From Ruegeria profundi (lineage in GTDB: Bacteria; Pseudomonadota; Alphaproteobacteria; Rhodobacterales; Rhodobacteraceae): 64,000 nt of DNA. A program made the translations under genes and the position numbers. The first letter of the stretch is position 1, and the number at the start of each line of letters is the position of its first letter. Under the pieces are notes generated by a model. That model did no database searches, was not told the DNA's origin, and saw only the letters and a program-made list of their open reading frames with translations. This document shows, in pieces, positions 17,594-26,592 of this stretch. Location of the stretch: the NCBI RefSeq assembly GCF_001507545.1, contig NZ_LQBP01000002.1, forward strand, positions 310,001-374,000. Direction: 5' to 3'.

Positions 17594-17634
17594 CGCCAGA
17601 GTTATGCGGGCAAAAATGCCGCAAAACTCTGGCG
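17594..17634. repeat. Second long hairpin downstream of the OFA transporter
   Basis: CGCCAGAGTT and TGCGG pair with CCGCA and AACTCTGGCG, giving a 10-bp plus 5-bp stem with one A/A mismatch and a 9-nt loop. It lies 19 bp after the first hairpin. No T-run follows. It could be an extra terminator stem or a stable 3' end. Confidence 0.5.
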
Positions 17635-17959
17635 TCATTGTATTCTCCAAGCAAGTTACGCAGGTTCTCCCTGAAGAAAACAGACCACCTGCAGCGCCAC
17701 ATTTTTTGCCTATCCTGCGTTTAGCTCGGCCGGCGGCACCTCTTCCCGTTGTATCGCCAACCGACCGTTCCGGCGGATTGGGGTTGCAATCGCCTCTCCA
17801 CGACCCGCCTACCCGTCCATGCAATGGCGAAACGCACAAATGATGTCAAAACCCGGGTTGTCGTTGAAGATAAAAAAAGTAGAAGAAAAGATCTGGCTTC
17901 TTTACCGTCTCACTAACCTCAGCTCGGTCTGATCCCAAGCAGAAAAAGCGAACCTATTC
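17635..17959. other. Intergenic region, no gene seen
   Basis: About 325 bp between the transporter hairpins and the aldolase gene. No reading frame with convincing codon use, no RNA gene and no clear promoter motif could be found; the last 100 bp are A-rich and may contain the aldolase promoter. Confidence 0.45.
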
Positions 17960-18736
17960 ATGAATACATTCAAACAGCGCATGGCCTCGGGTGAGGTACT
18001 TGTCGGAACATTTCTCAAGACCCCGGCGCATGAGTTGATCGAGGTTCTAGCGAAATCAAAGCTAGATTTTGTCTGCCTTGATGCCGAACATGCACCCTTT
18101 GATCGGGCGCGCATGGACATCTGTATTGCCATGGCGCGAGCGCTGGATTTCCCCGTGCTGGTCCGCCTGCCAGTTGGCACCCCGGTTGAGGTGCTCAAGG
18201 CGCTCGACAGCGGCGCAGTTGGTGTCGTCGTACCTCATGTGGACAGCGTAGAAAAGGCGCGCGACATCGCTCGTGCGGCGCGCTTTGGGGAAGGCGGGCG
18301 TGGCTATGCCGGCTCAACCCGATGGGCGGGTTTCGCGACCCGTCCCATGAAGGACGTGTTGCAACAAAGCGTGGATGAAACCATCGTCATAGCCCAGATC
18401 GAGGAACCGGCGGGCGTCGAAGCAGCAGGTGACATCGCATCGGTCGACGGGATTGACGGGCTGTTTGTGGGACCTGCTGATCTGGCGGTCTGTTACGGCA
18501 AGACCGATATGTCTGACCCGAAAGTGTTGGACGCCATGCGCTCTACCGGAACAGCCGCCGCAAAAGCCGAAAAGGCATTCATGACATTCGCCGCCAATGC
18601 GGACGCTGCACCAGAGTTGCTGGACATGGGGGTTACGATGTTTTTCATGGCGTCCGAACACGCCTTTATGCTGCGCAGCGCGAATTCCGAAGTAAACGCC
18701 CTGCGCGGCGCAGCCGACAAGCAAAAGAACGGCTAA
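17960..18736 (+). CDS. HpcH/HpaI-family aldolase
   Basis: 258-aa class II (metal-dependent) pyruvate aldolase. Family hallmarks are the catalytic His in DAEHAPFD near residue 40, the Arg in VLVRLPVG near 71, and the metal ligands in QIEEPAG (near 145) and GLFVGPADL (near 170). Such enzymes reversibly split 4-hydroxy-2-oxo acids into pyruvate and an aldehyde. The Shine-Dalgarno sequence is weak. It stands alone between the OFA transporter and a convergent LysR gene, so the physiological substrate is open; a shared role with the carboxylate transporter is possible but separated by two hairpins. Confidence 0.85.
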   Translation: MNTFKQRMASGEVLVGTFLKTPAHELIEVLAKSKLDFVCLDAEHAPFDRARMDICIAMARALDFPVLVRLPVGTPVEVLKALDSGAVGVVVPHVDSVEKARDIARAARFGEGGRGYAGSTRWAGFATRPMKDVLQQSVDETIVIAQIEEPAGVEAAGDIASVDGIDGLFVGPADLAVCYGKTDMSDPKVLDAMRSTGTAAAKAEKAFMTFAANADAAPELLDMGVTMFFMASEHAFMLRSANSEVNALRGAADKQKNG

Positions 18737-18816
18737 AAACCTGTCGGATGTATTGCAGATGTCCTGCCCGTGAGGGCTCTAGTTTTGTGCATTTGGACGC
18801 CGAAACACTGCGGTGG

Positions 18817-19725
18817 TTAATGGGCTTCGGAAAAGCCGTCATTGCATGTGTTCAACCTGACATGCCGCAGGAAAGACCTACCAACGCGCGACAGCGGGCG
18901 GTTCTCGCTTGAGACGAAGGCTGTCGTGAACCTGATCCGTGCGGCAAGTCTTCGAAACACGAGGTTTTCGCCGGGGTAAAGCGCCGACGGAAATGGGTTT
19001 ATGATCGCAATGCCTACGCCGGCACGTACGAGTTCGGTGGCAAGTTGCCATGAATCAACCTCGAAGACAGGCGGTTCGTGGATATTGGCTTCGGCCAGGA
19101 TCTGATCAATCTTGCCACGGCTGACGTTGTTGCGGGTCAGGGCTATCAGCTTTTCGCCAACAAGGTCGGCCGGCTCAATCAAATCCCGTTGTGCCAGATG
19201 GTGATCCTTGGGCAACGCGCAAACCGCGGGAGATCGCCTGAAAAGTGTCGTTCGCAAGCCCGAACGCGACATCTCATCGCCAATCAGGGCAAGATCACAG
19301 CTATGCTGAAGCAAGTGCCGCGGGATGTCATCGTGGGTGCCCACCAGCAAATTCATACTGAAAGTTGGGTTTGCCTTGATAAAGCTTGCGCTCAATTCCA
19401 CAAGGTACTTTTGCATATAGCTGGGCGGCGCAATCAGTGACAGGGTTTCGCGCGTGATTTCAGACGGTCCGTCTATGCGGTCAAGGGCTTCGAACAGTGG
19501 ATCCAGCCGCCGGTTGAGCTGGATCGCCTCTGCGGTGGGGCGCAGGCGGCCGCCGTCGCGTTCAAACAGAATACGCCCGGTGCGCGACTCCAGATTGGCG
19601 ATGGATCGGCTGATGGCAGACTGCGACAGCCCAAGCCGTGTACCGGCCGCAGATGCAGTTCCGGTTTCCATAAATGCCCTGAGCGCCTGATACTCGGGCA
19701 GGCTGTGCCAAGATTTACGCGCCAA
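18817..19725 (-). CDS. LysR-family transcriptional regulator
   Basis: 302 aa. N-terminal winged helix-turn-helix (GTRLGLSQSAISRSIANLE near residue 27, followed by LFERDGGRLRPT) and a C-terminal LysR substrate-binding domain. Divergent from the dipeptidase/peptide-importer operon, with 103 bp between the starts, the normal arrangement for a LysR regulator of its neighbour. A dyad with GGAATA/TATTCC ends lies in that gap. Likely inducer: a peptide or an amino acid released from it (inference). Confidence 0.9.
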   Translation of the reverse strand: MARKSWHSLPEYQALRAFMETGTASAAGTRLGLSQSAISRSIANLESRTGRILFERDGGRLRPTAEAIQLNRRLDPLFEALDRIDGPSEITRETLSLIAPPSYMQKYLVELSASFIKANPTFSMNLLVGTHDDIPRHLLQHSCDLALIGDEMSRSGLRTTLFRRSPAVCALPKDHHLAQRDLIEPADLVGEKLIALTRNNVSRGKIDQILAEANIHEPPVFEVDSWQLATELVRAGVGIAIINPFPSALYPGENLVFRRLAARIRFTTAFVSSENRPLSRVGRSFLRHVRLNTCNDGFSEAH

Positions 19726-19777
19726 AAAGTCGTTACCTGAGTGCGTTCCAGCTTAACTGGTAGCTCTATGAGATTAT

Positions 19778-19804
19778 GGAATACAATTCCGGATTGTCTA
19801 TTCC
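19778..19804. promoter_or_regulatory. Dyad between LysR gene and peptide operon
   Basis: GGAATA at 19778-19783 and TATTCC at 19799-19804 flank a central TCCGGA; the left half also forms GGAAT-ACA-ATTCC. The element sits between divergent starts, 24 bp before the dipeptidase ATG, and is a candidate LysR operator. Confidence 0.4.
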
Positions 19805-19828
19805 TTTTTCGCTGATAGCCTGCTTCTC

Positions 19829-20929
19829 ATGAATTCCAAGACGTCAAGTGTGCGACCAACCACTGCGTTGGATATGACACGCCCCCTTATTTTCGACGGT
19901 CACAACGATCTGCTGTTAAAGCTGTTCCGCTCTGGTGGCCTTTCGGCGCGCGGGATGTTTGAAACCGGAAGCGATGGTCACCTGGACATTGCCAAAGCGA
20001 AAAGTGGCGGGTTTGCAGGCGGGTTTTTCGCCGTGTTTGTCCCCTCTCCCATGTCGGAAGAGCGGGATGAGGAAAAGATGCAGAATCCGCCCTATGACGT
20101 GCCCCTACCTGATCCGATCAGTTGGGAGGACGCAGTGCCTGTTGCGCTGTCGCAGGCGGCCATCCTGCTGAAACTTGAGGAAGACGGCCTGCTGCGCATT
20201 GTGCGCGCATCCGGCGATATAGAAACAGCTATGACAGAGGGCAGGATTGCCGCGATCCTACATATGGAAGGCGCCGAAGCAATCGACCCAGAGTTTGAAA
20301 CCCTGCACGTGCTTTATGCTGCCGGGCTGCGGTCGCTTGGCCCCGTTTGGAGCCGCCCGACGATTTTTGGTCATGGTGTTCCTTTCCGCTTTCCCTCGGA
20401 CGGTGACACGGGACCCGGCCTGACCGATCACGGTCTGCGGCTGGTGCGGCGCTGCAATGAAATGGGCATCATGATCGACCTGTCCCACCTGAACGAAGCC
20501 GGGTTCTGGGATGTCGCCCGCCACAGCACCAAACCGTTGGTCGCCACGCATTCGAACGCAAACGCGGTGACGGCCTCGGCCCGCAACCTCACCGACAAAC
20601 AGCTTGCTGCGATTGCCGAGACGGACGGCATGGTTGGCTTGAACTTTGCCACCGCCTTCCTGCGCGAAGATGGGCGAATGGATGAGGATACACCGCTTGA
20701 GACGATGATCCGCCATCTCGACCATCTATTGGAAAAACTGGGCGAAGATCGCGTCGGGCTGGGGTCCGATTTCGACGGGGCAAAAGTACCGAGTGAGATT
20801 AAGGATGTCTCGGGCCTGCCGAACCTGCGCACAGCTATGCGCACGCACGGGTATGACGAACAGCTCATCGAAAAAATCTGTAATCGCAACTGGATCAGAG
20901 TGCTGCGGTCCAGTTGGAATGAACAATAA
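19829..20929 (+). CDS. Membrane dipeptidase (peptidase family M19)
   Basis: 366-aa zinc dipeptidase of the renal-dipeptidase family. Metal ligands are visible: H25 and D27 in DGHND, the bridging Glu in HMEGAEAI near 146, His in VATHSNA near 240 and the Asp in GLGSDFDG near 312. These enzymes cleave dipeptides, including those with a D-residue or dehydro residue at the C-terminal side. No signal peptide, so it probably acts in the cytoplasm on imported peptides. First gene of an operon with a complete peptide ABC importer starting 52 bp later. Start codon choice is uncertain: no good ribosome site precedes 19829, and an ATG at 19874 (MTRPLIFDGH) is possible. Confidence 0.88.
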   Translation: MNSKTSSVRPTTALDMTRPLIFDGHNDLLLKLFRSGGLSARGMFETGSDGHLDIAKAKSGGFAGGFFAVFVPSPMSEERDEEKMQNPPYDVPLPDPISWEDAVPVALSQAAILLKLEEDGLLRIVRASGDIETAMTEGRIAAILHMEGAEAIDPEFETLHVLYAAGLRSLGPVWSRPTIFGHGVPFRFPSDGDTGPGLTDHGLRLVRRCNEMGIMIDLSHLNEAGFWDVARHSTKPLVATHSNANAVTASARNLTDKQLAAIAETDGMVGLNFATAFLREDGRMDEDTPLETMIRHLDHLLEKLGEDRVGLGSDFDGAKVPSEIKDVSGLPNLRTAMRTHGYDEQLIEKICNRNWIRVLRSSWNEQ

Positions 20930-20981
20930 TGCAGCCGAAGCTTAAAAAAATGAATGAAAACACCAACAGGAGATTCAATCG

Positions 20982-22577
20982 ATGACCTATCTCGCCAAGC
21001 TCTTGACGTCAGCTGCACTGGGTGTGGCAGTGGGGTTCACCGCCCTGCCCGCCACGGCGGAAACACCGGACAACATATTGGTTATTGCTAACCGTATTGA
21101 CGATATTACCACGCTTGACCCGGCCGAAAGCTTCGAGTTTGCGGGCGCGGACGTTATCCGCAACATGTATGGCAAGCTGGTGAATTTTGACCCGGCCAAC
21201 CTTGAGGCCGGATACCAGCCGGACCTTGCGGAAAGCTGGGACGTCTCAGAGGACGGCAAGACAATCACCTTTACCATGCGCGAAGGCGTCACCTTTGCCT
21301 CGGGCAACCCCGTGCGCGCCGAGGATGCCGCGTTCTCGCTGCGTCGCGTGATCCAGTTGAACAAGACGCCAGCGTTCATCCTGACCCAATTCGGCTTTAC
21401 GCCTGAAAACATCAACGAAACTATCAAGGTTGACGGCAACACAGTTTCGATCACGACGGACAAACCCTATGCCATTTCGTTTGTTCTGAACTGCCTGACA
21501 GCCACCCTAGGCAGTATCGTGGATGAAAAACTGGTGATGGAGAACGAAAAGGACGGTGACCTTGGCAACGAGTGGCTCAAGACCAACTCGGCCGGATCGG
21601 GTGCCTATGTTCTGGGCGCTTGGCAGCCCAAGGAAAGCGTCATGCTGAACGCCAACCCCGATTTTTATCTGGGCGCTCCGGCGATGGAACGTGTGGTGGT
21701 TCGCCATGTACAAGAAAGCGCGACCCAGCGCCTGATGCTGGAACGTGGTGATATCGACGTGGCACGGGACCTGACCCCGTCTGATGTTGATGGCCTTGAC
21801 GGCGTCGAAGGCGTAAAGATCATGCGCGAGATGCGCGGGCGCCTGATGTATGTCTCGTTCAACCAAAAGCACCCGGAACTGTCAAAACCCGAGGTTCGCC
21901 AGGCCCTGAAATACCTGATCGACTATGAAGGGATGGAAAACAGCTTTCTGAAAAACTGGTATGTGACCCATCAGAACTTCCTGCCACGCACCTATCTTGG
22001 TGCCGTGGATGAAAACCCGTTCTCGCTGAATGTTGAAAAGGCCAAGGAATTGCTGGCCTCTGCCGGTGTCGAAAACCTCGAAGTCACGATTGGCGTGCGT
22101 GAGGCGCAGGAACGGCTTGAGATCGCGCAGTCGCTGCAAAACACCTTTGCGCAGGCAGGGATCAAGGTAAACCTTGAGGTAGGAACAGGAAAACAGGTCC
22201 TGGCCAAGTACCGCGCGCGCGAACTTGACATCTACCTTGGGGCATGGGGCCCGGATTACCCTGACCCGCAAACCAATGCCGGTACTTTTGCCTATAACCC
22301 CGATAACTCGGACGAAGCGAATGCAACCGGGCTTCTGGCCTGGCGCAACAGCTGGGATACCGGTGGTCTGACCGAGCAAACCGCAGCAGCCGTGGTCGAA
22401 GGTGACACATCGAAACGTGAAAAGATGTATCACGACATTCAGGCCACATTCCGGGAAACCGCACCATTCGCAATCATGTTCCAGCAAACAGAACAGGCCG
22501 GGATGAATGAAAACGTCGAGGGCCTGACTTTGGGCGGCGCCATCACGGCGATTTCGTACTGGCCGGTTACGAAGTAA
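20982..22577 (+). CDS. Dipeptide/oligopeptide ABC transporter substrate-binding protein (SBP family 5)
   Basis: 531 aa, periplasmic. Residues 1-26 form a Sec signal ending in ATA-ET. The family-5 binding fold is clear: TTLDPAESFEFAGADVIRNMYGKLV, LAESWDVSEDGKTITFTMREGVTF and QALKYLIDYEGM segments. AGGAG lies 8 nt upstream of the ATG. It collects the peptide for the two permeases that follow immediately. Context with the M19 dipeptidase suggests dipeptides. Confidence 0.92.
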   Translation: MTYLAKLLTSAALGVAVGFTALPATAETPDNILVIANRIDDITTLDPAESFEFAGADVIRNMYGKLVNFDPANLEAGYQPDLAESWDVSEDGKTITFTMREGVTFASGNPVRAEDAAFSLRRVIQLNKTPAFILTQFGFTPENINETIKVDGNTVSITTDKPYAISFVLNCLTATLGSIVDEKLVMENEKDGDLGNEWLKTNSAGSGAYVLGAWQPKESVMLNANPDFYLGAPAMERVVVRHVQESATQRLMLERGDIDVARDLTPSDVDGLDGVEGVKIMREMRGRLMYVSFNQKHPELSKPEVRQALKYLIDYEGMENSFLKNWYVTHQNFLPRTYLGAVDENPFSLNVEKAKELLASAGVENLEVTIGVREAQERLEIAQSLQNTFAQAGIKVNLEVGTGKQVLAKYRARELDIYLGAWGPDYPDPQTNAGTFAYNPDNSDEANATGLLAWRNSWDTGGLTEQTAAAVVEGDTSKREKMYHDIQATFRETAPFAIMFQQTEQAGMNENVEGLTLGGAITAISYWPVTK

Positions 22578-23636
22578 ATGGCGCTGGTTGAAAAGCAACG
22601 GAATGGGCGGATCAAACCGCCCTTTCCGCGTTGGGTAAATACGACGATCACAACGCTTGCCTCTGTTTCAGTAACTATGCTGGGGCTGTTGTTTGTTACC
22701 TTCATCATTGGCCGCGTTATGCCAATTGACCCTGTTCTGGCTGTGGTTGGCGAACGCGCGTCTCAAGAAACCTATGATGCGGCGTACGAGGCGATGGGAC
22801 TGGACAAGCCCCTTCTTGTTCAGTTCGGGTATTACATTTGGGACGTATTGCACGGAGATTTTGGTGAATCGCTTCTGACGGCCCGGCCCGTCGGCGAGGA
22901 TATCGCGCGCGTCTTTCCGGCAACTTTCGAACTGGCGACGCTAGGAACGTTGATCGGAATTTTTGCAGGCGTACCGCTGGGTGTCATGGCCGCCGTTCAC
23001 CGTGGATCGTGGATTGACCAGATTGCCCGGGTCGTTGCGCTGGTTGGGTATTCCATGCCGGTGTTCTGGATGGGCCTGATGGGGCTGCTGGTCTTCTACG
23101 GTATCTTGGGATGGGTGGCTGGCCCCGGACGCATTTCTATTTTTTACGATGGAATGGTCCCAACCGTTACAGGCATGATGCTTGTGGACGCGGCAATTGA
23201 TGGCAACTGGACGGTGTTCCGGGATGCTTTCAGTCACATCATACTGCCGGCGTCGATCTTGGGATATTACTCCTTGGCCTATATTAGCCGAATGACCCGT
23301 AGCTTTATGCTGGAACAGCTTTCAGCGGAATACATCGTGACCGCACGGGTAAAGGGCATGTCGGAACGTGCAGTGATCTGGCAGCATGCGTTTCGCAACA
23401 TCCGCGTGCAGCTTATCACCGTGTTCGCCCTAAGCTATGCCAACCTGTTGGAAGGGTCCGTGCTGACGGAAATCATCTTTTCATGGCCCGGCATCGGATC
23501 TTACATCACCACTGCCCTGTTGTCGGCCGACATGAATGCCGTTCTTGGGGGAACCGTGGTTGTTGGACTGGTTTTCATCCTTCTGAACATCTTCTGCGAC
23601 CTTCTCTACAAGGTCCTTGACCCGAGGGCGCGATGA
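22578..23636 (+). CDS. Peptide ABC transporter permease (DppB type)
   Basis: 352 aa, six predicted membrane segments, with the binding-protein-dependent transport signature RVKGMSERAVIWQHAFRN near residue 255, which docks the ATPase. It begins directly after the stop of the binding-protein gene and overlaps the DppC-type gene by 4 bp. A lengthened periplasmic loop (about residues 175-210) is seen before the core. Confidence 0.92.
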   Translation: MALVEKQRNGRIKPPFPRWVNTTITTLASVSVTMLGLLFVTFIIGRVMPIDPVLAVVGERASQETYDAAYEAMGLDKPLLVQFGYYIWDVLHGDFGESLLTARPVGEDIARVFPATFELATLGTLIGIFAGVPLGVMAAVHRGSWIDQIARVVALVGYSMPVFWMGLMGLLVFYGILGWVAGPGRISIFYDGMVPTVTGMMLVDAAIDGNWTVFRDAFSHIILPASILGYYSLAYISRMTRSFMLEQLSAEYIVTARVKGMSERAVIWQHAFRNIRVQLITVFALSYANLLEGSVLTEIIFSWPGIGSYITTALLSADMNAVLGGTVVVGLVFILLNIFCDLLYKVLDPRAR

Positions 23637-24568
23637 CGACGGAGACCACAAATTCACGACGCAAAGAGTCCCTGCGCGACTGGCTGTTAACAGATACGCC
23701 TACGTCGCGCCGCCACGCAAAACTGGCCTCAGCTTACAAGAGCTGGCTGCGGCTGCGGTCCAATCACATGGCCATGTTCGGACTTGGTATTCTAGTTTTG
23801 CTGGGCTTTGTTGCAGCATTCGCACCATGGCTGGCCCCCTATGATCCGTACGCCCAGGTGCTGTCGGATCGTCTTTTGCCAATCGGCAGCGAAGGGCATC
23901 TTTTGGGTACAGATTCTCTGGGCCGGGATATTCTGAGCCGCCTGATCTACGGCTCGCGGATCACACTATACATCGTGACCCTTGTCGCCCTGATCGCCCC
24001 GGTTGCCGGGTTGATGGTAGGAACAATCGCGGGTTATGCGGGTGGATGGACAGATACGATCCTGATGCGGATCACCGACATTTTCCTGGCCTTCCCCAAG
24101 CTCGTGCTGGCGCTGGCCTTCGTTGCAGCCCTTGGCGCGGGGATCGAAAATGCGGTTCTGGCGATTTCACTGACCGCATGGCCGCCCTACGCGCGCCTTG
24201 CGCGAGCGGAAACGCTGACAATCCGGTCCTCTGATTTCATCAGTGCAATCCGTTTGCAGGGGGCGGGACCCGTCAGGATAATCACCCGTCATATCTGGCC
24301 ACTTTGCATTTCGTCGCTGATTGTTCGGGTGACGCTGGATATGGCAGGCATCATCCTGACTGCGGCGGGCCTTGGTTTTCTGGGACTAGGGGCGCAACCC
24401 CCCTCACCGGAATGGGGGGCCATGATCTCTGAGGGCCGGCGGTTCCTGCTGGACCACTGGTGGGTTGCCACGATCCCTGGCTTGGCCATTTTCACCGTCT
24501 CGCTCGCGTTCAACCTGCTCGGTGACGGGCTGCGCGACGTGCTCGACCCAAAGGATGGCGCATCATGA
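23633..24568 (+). CDS. Peptide ABC transporter permease (DppC type)
   Basis: 311 aa. The N-terminal cytoplasmic region and first helix are followed by the DppC hallmark LLGTDSLGRDILSRLIYGSR near residue 90 and an ATPase-docking loop (AIRLQGAGPVRIITRHIWP near 205). Overlaps both neighbours by 4 bp (ATGA), so membrane subunits and ATPases are translated in a coupled fashion. Confidence 0.92.
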   Translation: MTTETTNSRRKESLRDWLLTDTPTSRRHAKLASAYKSWLRLRSNHMAMFGLGILVLLGFVAAFAPWLAPYDPYAQVLSDRLLPIGSEGHLLGTDSLGRDILSRLIYGSRITLYIVTLVALIAPVAGLMVGTIAGYAGGWTDTILMRITDIFLAFPKLVLALAFVAALGAGIENAVLAISLTAWPPYARLARAETLTIRSSDFISAIRLQGAGPVRIITRHIWPLCISSLIVRVTLDMAGIILTAAGLGFLGLGAQPPSPEWGAMISEGRRFLLDHWWVATIPGLAIFTVSLAFNLLGDGLRDVLDPKDGAS

Positions 24569-25419
24569 ACCTTCTCGACGTCGAGGACCTTTGGGTCAAA
24601 TTTCCGACCAATACCGGCGTATTCGACGCGGTCCGGGGCATATCGTTTTCACTTGGGCGCGAGAGGCTTGGAATTGTCGGCGAGTCCGGCTCAGGTAAAT
24701 CGATGACCGGCCGGGCGATCCTGAAACTCATCCGCCCACCGGGCTGGATTGAGGCCAAGCGCATCGACTTGCAAGGGCAGCCGCTGTTGAATGCGTCTGA
24801 AAAGGAAATGCGCTCGGTCCGGGGCTCGCGCATTTCTATGGTCATGCAGGACCCCAAGTTCTCACTGAATCCGGTGATGACCGTGGGCGATCAGATCATC
24901 GAAGCCTATCGGCTGCACGAAAAAGCCACGCATCGCACTGCCCGTACACGGGCGATTGAAATGCTTGAGGCGGTTTCAATACGCGACCCCGAGCGGGTCA
25001 TGCGGGCCTATCCGCACGAAGTTTCCGGCGGCATGGGCCAACGGATCATGATTGCAATGATGATGATCCCCAATCCGGAGATTCTTATTGCCGATGAACC
25101 TACATCAGCCTTGGACGTTTCCGTGCAAGGGCAGGTTCTTAACATCATGGACCGGCTCGTGCAGGACCGGGGCATGGGTCTGATATTCATCAGCCATGAC
25201 CTGAACCTAGTGGCCGAATTCTGTGACCGTGTGCTGATTATGTATGCCGGACGGATCGTCGAAGTTTGCGATGCCGACAAGCTACACGACGCATCTCATC
25301 CCTATACTCAGGGATTGCTGAACTCTTTGCCGCGACTTGATGCGCCCAAGACCCGCCTTGAGGCGCTGGTGCGCGACCCTGAGTGGCGCCAACAACCCAG
25401 TGTAAGTGGTTTGCTATGA
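24565..25419 (+). CDS. Peptide ABC transporter ATP-binding protein (DppD type)
   Basis: 284 aa. Walker A GESGSGKS near residue 38, signature VSGGMGQRI near 151, Walker B ILIADEPTSALD near 172, and a C-terminal oligopeptide-transporter extension (HPYTQGLLNSLPR near 247). Overlaps DppC and DppF genes by 4 bp each. Pairs with the next gene as a heterodimeric ATPase. Confidence 0.92.
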   Translation: MNLLDVEDLWVKFPTNTGVFDAVRGISFSLGRERLGIVGESGSGKSMTGRAILKLIRPPGWIEAKRIDLQGQPLLNASEKEMRSVRGSRISMVMQDPKFSLNPVMTVGDQIIEAYRLHEKATHRTARTRAIEMLEAVSIRDPERVMRAYPHEVSGGMGQRIMIAMMMIPNPEILIADEPTSALDVSVQGQVLNIMDRLVQDRGMGLIFISHDLNLVAEFCDRVLIMYAGRIVEVCDADKLHDASHPYTQGLLNSLPRLDAPKTRLEALVRDPEWRQQPSVSGLL

Positions 25420-26177
25420 AGTCTCTTTCTGTCAGAAACCTGAATGTCTGGTTTGGCGAGGATCGAAACCGCGTTGACGCCGTCAGAGCGGCATCATTTG
25501 ATGTGCCCAGCGGCGGCAGCTTCGGTCTTGTGGGCGAATCCGGCTCGGGCAAGTCGACCATCCTGCGTGCGATCACGGGGCTTGTGCCCACATGGTCTGG
25601 CGAGATCGAAATTGACGGCGCGCATGTCGCGCATAAACGGGGGCGCGAGTTCTACAAGCTTGTGCAGATGGTGTTCCAGGACCCTTACGCGTCGCTGCAT
25701 CCGCGCCATTCAGTGGACCATGTCTTATCGGAAACACTGCATTTGCACGGGTTTCAGGACATTGACACGCGGGTCAACAACCTACTTGACGATGTAGGTC
25801 TTGGCCGCTCCTTCCGATTTCGTTATCCGCACCAGCTATCCGGTGGACAGCGACAGCGTGTGGCAATTGCCCGAGCCTTGGCCCCCGAACCGGAAATCCT
25901 GTTGCTGGACGAGCCGACATCCGCGTTGGACGTGTCTGTTCAGGCTGAAATTCTAAACCTGCTGAGCGATCTGCGCGCCGAACACAAGCTGACATTTGTT
26001 ATGGTGTCCCACGATCTGTCAGTGGTTGGTCATATGTGCGACAGTGTTGCTGTAATGCGCGACGGGGAAATCGTTGAAATCCTGAGCGTCGAAAAAATGC
26101 GCAGAATGGAACCGGACTCGGCCTACACCAAGCATCTCTTGGACGTTTCACTGAATTACGCTAGCGCACAGGCTTGA
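25416..26177 (+). CDS. Peptide ABC transporter ATP-binding protein (DppF type)
   Basis: 253 aa from the ATG at 25416, which overlaps the stop of the previous gene. A longer frame from 25383 is rejected because its extra residues precede the conserved start. Walker A GESGSGKST, signature LSGGQRQRVAIARAL, Walker B ILLLDEPTSALD and the His switch MVSHDLSV are all present. Last gene of the dipeptidase/importer operon. Confidence 0.92.
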   Translation: MKSLSVRNLNVWFGEDRNRVDAVRAASFDVPSGGSFGLVGESGSGKSTILRAITGLVPTWSGEIEIDGAHVAHKRGREFYKLVQMVFQDPYASLHPRHSVDHVLSETLHLHGFQDIDTRVNNLLDDVGLGRSFRFRYPHQLSGGQRQRVAIARALAPEPEILLLDEPTSALDVSVQAEILNLLSDLRAEHKLTFVMVSHDLSVVGHMCDSVAVMRDGEIVEILSVEKMRRMEPDSAYTKHLLDVSLNYASAQA

Positions 26178-26274
26178 ATCGGGGGGCCAAAGCACCGCGC
26201 CTGTCCGTTGGCTAAGTTCGCGATGCGTTCAGAATCTTCTTTCCCCGCCTCCCGCTGTCGCTGGACCGAATCCG

Positions 26275-26583
26275 TCAGTCGACATCCTCTATCCATGTCT
26301 TGGCAGCAACCGCACGAGGAAGCCCGAGAGGGCCGATTGCAAGCATCGCGACCTGCATGATGGCACTGTCTTCGATACCTTCGGATTTTGCGCGGCGGGT
26401 GTGGGAATGAACCGCACCTTCTGAACCTGCACCTATTGCCAAGGCCAGTTTCACAAGGCGCTTTTCACGATCTGTCAATGGTCCGCACTCGGCAGTGGCT
26501 TTGCCGAGGGCTGAATAGGCGTCCCAAATCTCGGGGTTTTGCGCAGCAAGATCTCCGGCAGCGCCGGGCATGTTTTCAGACAT
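26275..26583 (-). CDS. Carboxymuconolactone decarboxylase-family protein
   Basis: 102-aa small helical protein of the CMD/AhpD fold: REKRLVKLALAIGAGSEGAVHSHTRRA in the middle. The two cysteines of AhpD-type peroxidase centres are absent (the place of CxxC reads AVHSH), so a thiol peroxidase role is unlikely. It starts 9 bp after the stop of the Crp/Fnr regulator gene on the same strand, hence is probably co-transcribed with it. Role in nitrate respiration unknown. Confidence 0.75.
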   Translation of the reverse strand: MSENMPGAAGDLAAQNPEIWDAYSALGKATAECGPLTDREKRLVKLALAIGAGSEGAVHSHTRRAKSEGIEDSAIMQVAMLAIGPLGLPRAVAAKTWIEDVD

Positions 26584-26592
26584 ATGATTCTC

